From contig CAMDGJ010000127.1 in assembly GCA_945897545.1 (NCBI GenBank), forward strand, positions 1 to 8,583: DNA of 8,583 nt. Reading direction: 5' to 3'. Under the pieces are notes generated by a model. That model saw nothing but the letters and a program-made list of their open reading frames with translations, was not told the origin of the DNA and did no database searches. The position numbers and the translations under genes are program-made. This document shows positions 7,229-8,583 of the stretch, piece by piece. Every line of letters begins with the position of its first letter. Positions within the stretch are counted from its first letter, which is position 1. Origin of the DNA: Flavobacterium psychrophilum (GTDB lineage: Bacteria; Bacteroidota; Bacteroidia; Flavobacteriales; Flavobacteriaceae).

Positions 7229-7663
7229 TTAAGAGTTTTTCTTCCAAGTAAAAGTACTATTTTCAAACAGTTCTTTGCCAAAAATGGGCACATCAGTTTT
7301 TATCCAATTTACGATGGCTTCTGTCGCTTGGTAAACTTGTTTTCTTCTTGTTGCTGAAACAAAGACAAACAAACAAATTTCTCCTGCTTTGACTAGGCCT
7401 AATCTATGGTAAATATGCATACAAATCAAATCGAATTGAGCGAAAGCTTTTTCTCGAATAATTGCCAAAGCCTCGTCTGCCATTTCCTCATAGGCCGAAT
7501 ATTCTATTGCAACAACTGCCTTTCCATCGATTTCATCAGCTCGAACTTGACCTAAAAAAATAGTATGTGCACCAATTGTTTGTTTTGACTGATGCTTGGC
7601 AATCGACTGCCCTATAAATTCCGAAGAAATTAGTCCCTGAATAAAAACTGTTTTTTTGCTCAT
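7229..7663 (-). CDS. moaE: Molybdopterin synthase catalytic subunit MoaE
   Basis: 144 residues, typical for MoaE. With thiocarboxylated MoaD it adds the two dithiolene sulfurs to cyclic pyranopterin monophosphate, giving molybdopterin. Family marks are FLGQVR (36-41, Arg41 matching E. coli R39), an EYSAYEEMA segment (54-62), HRLGLVKAGE (86-95) and SATRRKQVYQA (103-113, Arg106 matching R104). Of the two catalytic lysines of E. coli, K119 corresponds to Lys122 in IKTDVP. The K126 position reads FGKE, with the lysine (Lys130) one place later. ATG 7663 follows the moeB stop by 12 nt across an A-rich spacer with no Shine-Dalgarno sequence, and the stop is 2 nt before moaCB, so it is an internal operon gene. 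Its partner moaD is not in the window. Confidence 0.95.
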   Translation of the reverse strand: MSKKTVFIQGLISSEFIGQSIAKHQSKQTIGAHTIFLGQVRADEIDGKAVVAIEYSAYEEMADEALAIIREKAFAQFDLICMHIYHRLGLVKAGEICLFVFVSATRRKQVYQATEAIVNWIKTDVPIFGKELFENSTFTWKKNS

Positions 7664-7675
7664 ACTAGTTTTTTT

Positions 7676-8583
7676 TTAGAAAATGGAAACGGTCTTGTTA
7701 TTTATTCTTTCTAATGCTTTCGCACCACCAATAACACTTTTGACATTCTTGAAATTGTGATTAATTAAAATTTCTACGGCAATTTTACTTCTAATTCCTG
7801 ATTGGCAAAAAACAAAAACTACTGAGTCAAGATTCAATTTCCATAATTCTTTTTCAAGATTAATCAATGGAATTTGGATGCTGTTTTCTATGACTATTTT
7901 TGGATTTTCATCCCAATTACGAACATCTAAAAAAAACACTTCCTGATGATGCATTTGTTCCAATGCCTCATTAGCAGGTATTTCAACAATGTAATTTTTA
8001 TCTGAAAAATATCTATTTCCGAATGCTATTTGATCGATTGTATTGGTGTTGTTTTTATAAAACTCAAATTTTTGCTGTTCGCTATTTAGCATATTGTAAA
8101 CTAATAATTTTCCCGAAAGTAGTTCTCCAATTCCTAACACCATTTTCAATACTTCATTGGCTTGAAACATACCAATCATTCCAACTGAAATTCCCAAAAC
8201 TCCAGCATCATTGCAGTTGCTGGAAACGTTTGATTGTTCTGGGAAAAGGCATCTATAAGTTGGTCCATTTTTATAATTAAACACAGAAACTTGACCCTCA
8301 AATCTGTAAATTGAGGCGTAAACAAAAGGTTTATTAGTTACACAACATACATCATTTATTAAATATTTGGTATCCAAATTATCGGTTGCATCAACCATTA
8401 TGTCATAAGAGCTGAATAATGAAATAGCATTTTTAGCAGTTAATTTTTCTGAAATTGCATTTATTTTTATGGAAGGATTTAATTCCAATGCTATTTTTTT
8501 AGCTTCAAGAACTTTGCTTTTTCCAACAGAACTAGTTTTATAAATAACTTGCCGATGCAAATTGGTAACATCAATACTATCGT
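7676..8583 (-). CDS. moeB: MoeB/ThiF-family adenylyltransferase with C-terminal rhodanese domain (5'-partial)
   Basis: 301 visible residues; the reading frame runs to the window edge, opening with DSIDVTNLHRQ, the conserved region after the first ATP-binding motif. A TTG at 8560 is Leu in that motif, not the start. Roughly 60-75 N-terminal residues including GxGGxG are outside. E1-like MoeB adenylylates the C-terminal Gly of MoaD so that sulfur can be added. Visible marks are Arg10 (E. coli R73), Lys23 (K86), DATDN with Asp67 (D130) and SNCNDAGVLG with a conserved Cys123. The zinc-binding CxxC pairs of E. coli MoeB are not kept: YRCL retains one Cys (111) and the second pair is absent. Residues about 196-295 form a rhodanese domain, with LDVR (218-221) and active loop CQSGIRS (Cys259), suggesting it delivers persulfide sulfur. 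A ThiS-directed role cannot be excluded, but the moaE neighbour favours Moco. Confidence 0.9.
   Translation of the reverse strand, partial: DSIDVTNLHRQVIYKTSSVGKSKVLEAKKIALELNPSIKINAISEKLTAKNAISLFSSYDIMVDATDNLDTKYLINDVCCVTNKPFVYASIYRFEGQVSVFNYKNGPTYRCLFPEQSNVSSNCNDAGVLGISVGMIGMFQANEVLKMVLGIGELLSGKLLVYNMLNSEQQKFEFYKNNTNTIDQIAFGNRYFSDKNYIVEIPANEALEQMHHQEVFFLDVRNWDENPKIVIENSIQIPLINLEKELWKLNLDSVVFVFCQSGIRSKIAVEILINHNFKNVKSVIGGAKALERINNKTVSIF

Noticed and set aside
7227..7247. TTG start giving MoaCB seven extra residues
   Set aside because: It would overlap moaE by 19 nt, while ATG 7226 sits two bases after the moaE stop and matches the usual MVDITHK beginning.
7669..7677. Run of nine T (A9 on the coding strand) as a possible phase-variable tract
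   Set aside because: It begins within the moeB stop codon and continues into the spacer, so changes in length would not shift any reading frame.
8023..8280. Plus-strand 85-codon open frame inside moeB
   Set aside because: It is antisense to the conserved adenylyltransferase region and shows no recognisable protein features.

Overview
The window is AT-rich bacterial DNA, very probably from the Bacteroidota and most likely a Flavobacterium-like member of the Flavobacteriaceae. The evidence is the low-GC coding style, start codons with little or no Shine-Dalgarno sequence, a fused moaC/moaB gene, and a MoeB-type enzyme with a C-terminal rhodanese domain. It is almost entirely coding: seven genes in two convergent blocks that together look like a nitrate-assimilation / molybdenum-cofactor (Moco) locus. 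No tRNA, rRNA, CRISPR array, insertion sequence or phage gene is visible, and no intergenic stretch exceeds about 75 bases.

Plus-strand block (1-5316): the gene at 1-3234 is the bulk of an assimilatory nitrate reductase in which the molybdopterin catalytic module, a NirB/NasB-like FAD/NAD(P)H reductase module and a BFD-type [2Fe-2S] module form one polypeptide. Its N-terminus, where the [4Fe-4S] motif should be, lies before the window. A short intergenic stretch built of direct and inverted repeats (3242-3307) leads into a 475-residue protein (3309-4736). That protein looks like a two-repeat nitrite/sulfite-reductase fold without the siroheme/[4Fe-4S] cysteines, ending in a complete rubredoxin domain. 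A hotdog-fold acyl-CoA thioesterase follows (4768-5316).

Minus-strand block (8583 down to 5318): moeB-rhodanese (5' end cut by the window edge), moaE, a moaC/moaB fusion and moaA are packed with gaps of 12 and 2 nt and then an 11-nt overlap, so they probably form one operon. They cover GTP cyclisation (MoaA, MoaC), dithiolene formation (MoaE, with MoeB activating the MoaD partner) and MPT adenylylation (the MogA/MoaB domain). moaD, moeA and a Mo-bis-MGD synthesis gene (mobA) are not in the window. The products supply the cofactor that the nitrate reductase needs.

The two blocks meet tail to tail: the thioesterase and moaA stop codons are 1 nt apart, and both lie inside an imperfect hairpin (5299-5324) that may serve as a two-way transcript end. 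The least understood gene is the rubredoxin-tailed, cysteine-poor nitrite/sulfite-reductase-like protein next to the nitrate reductase.
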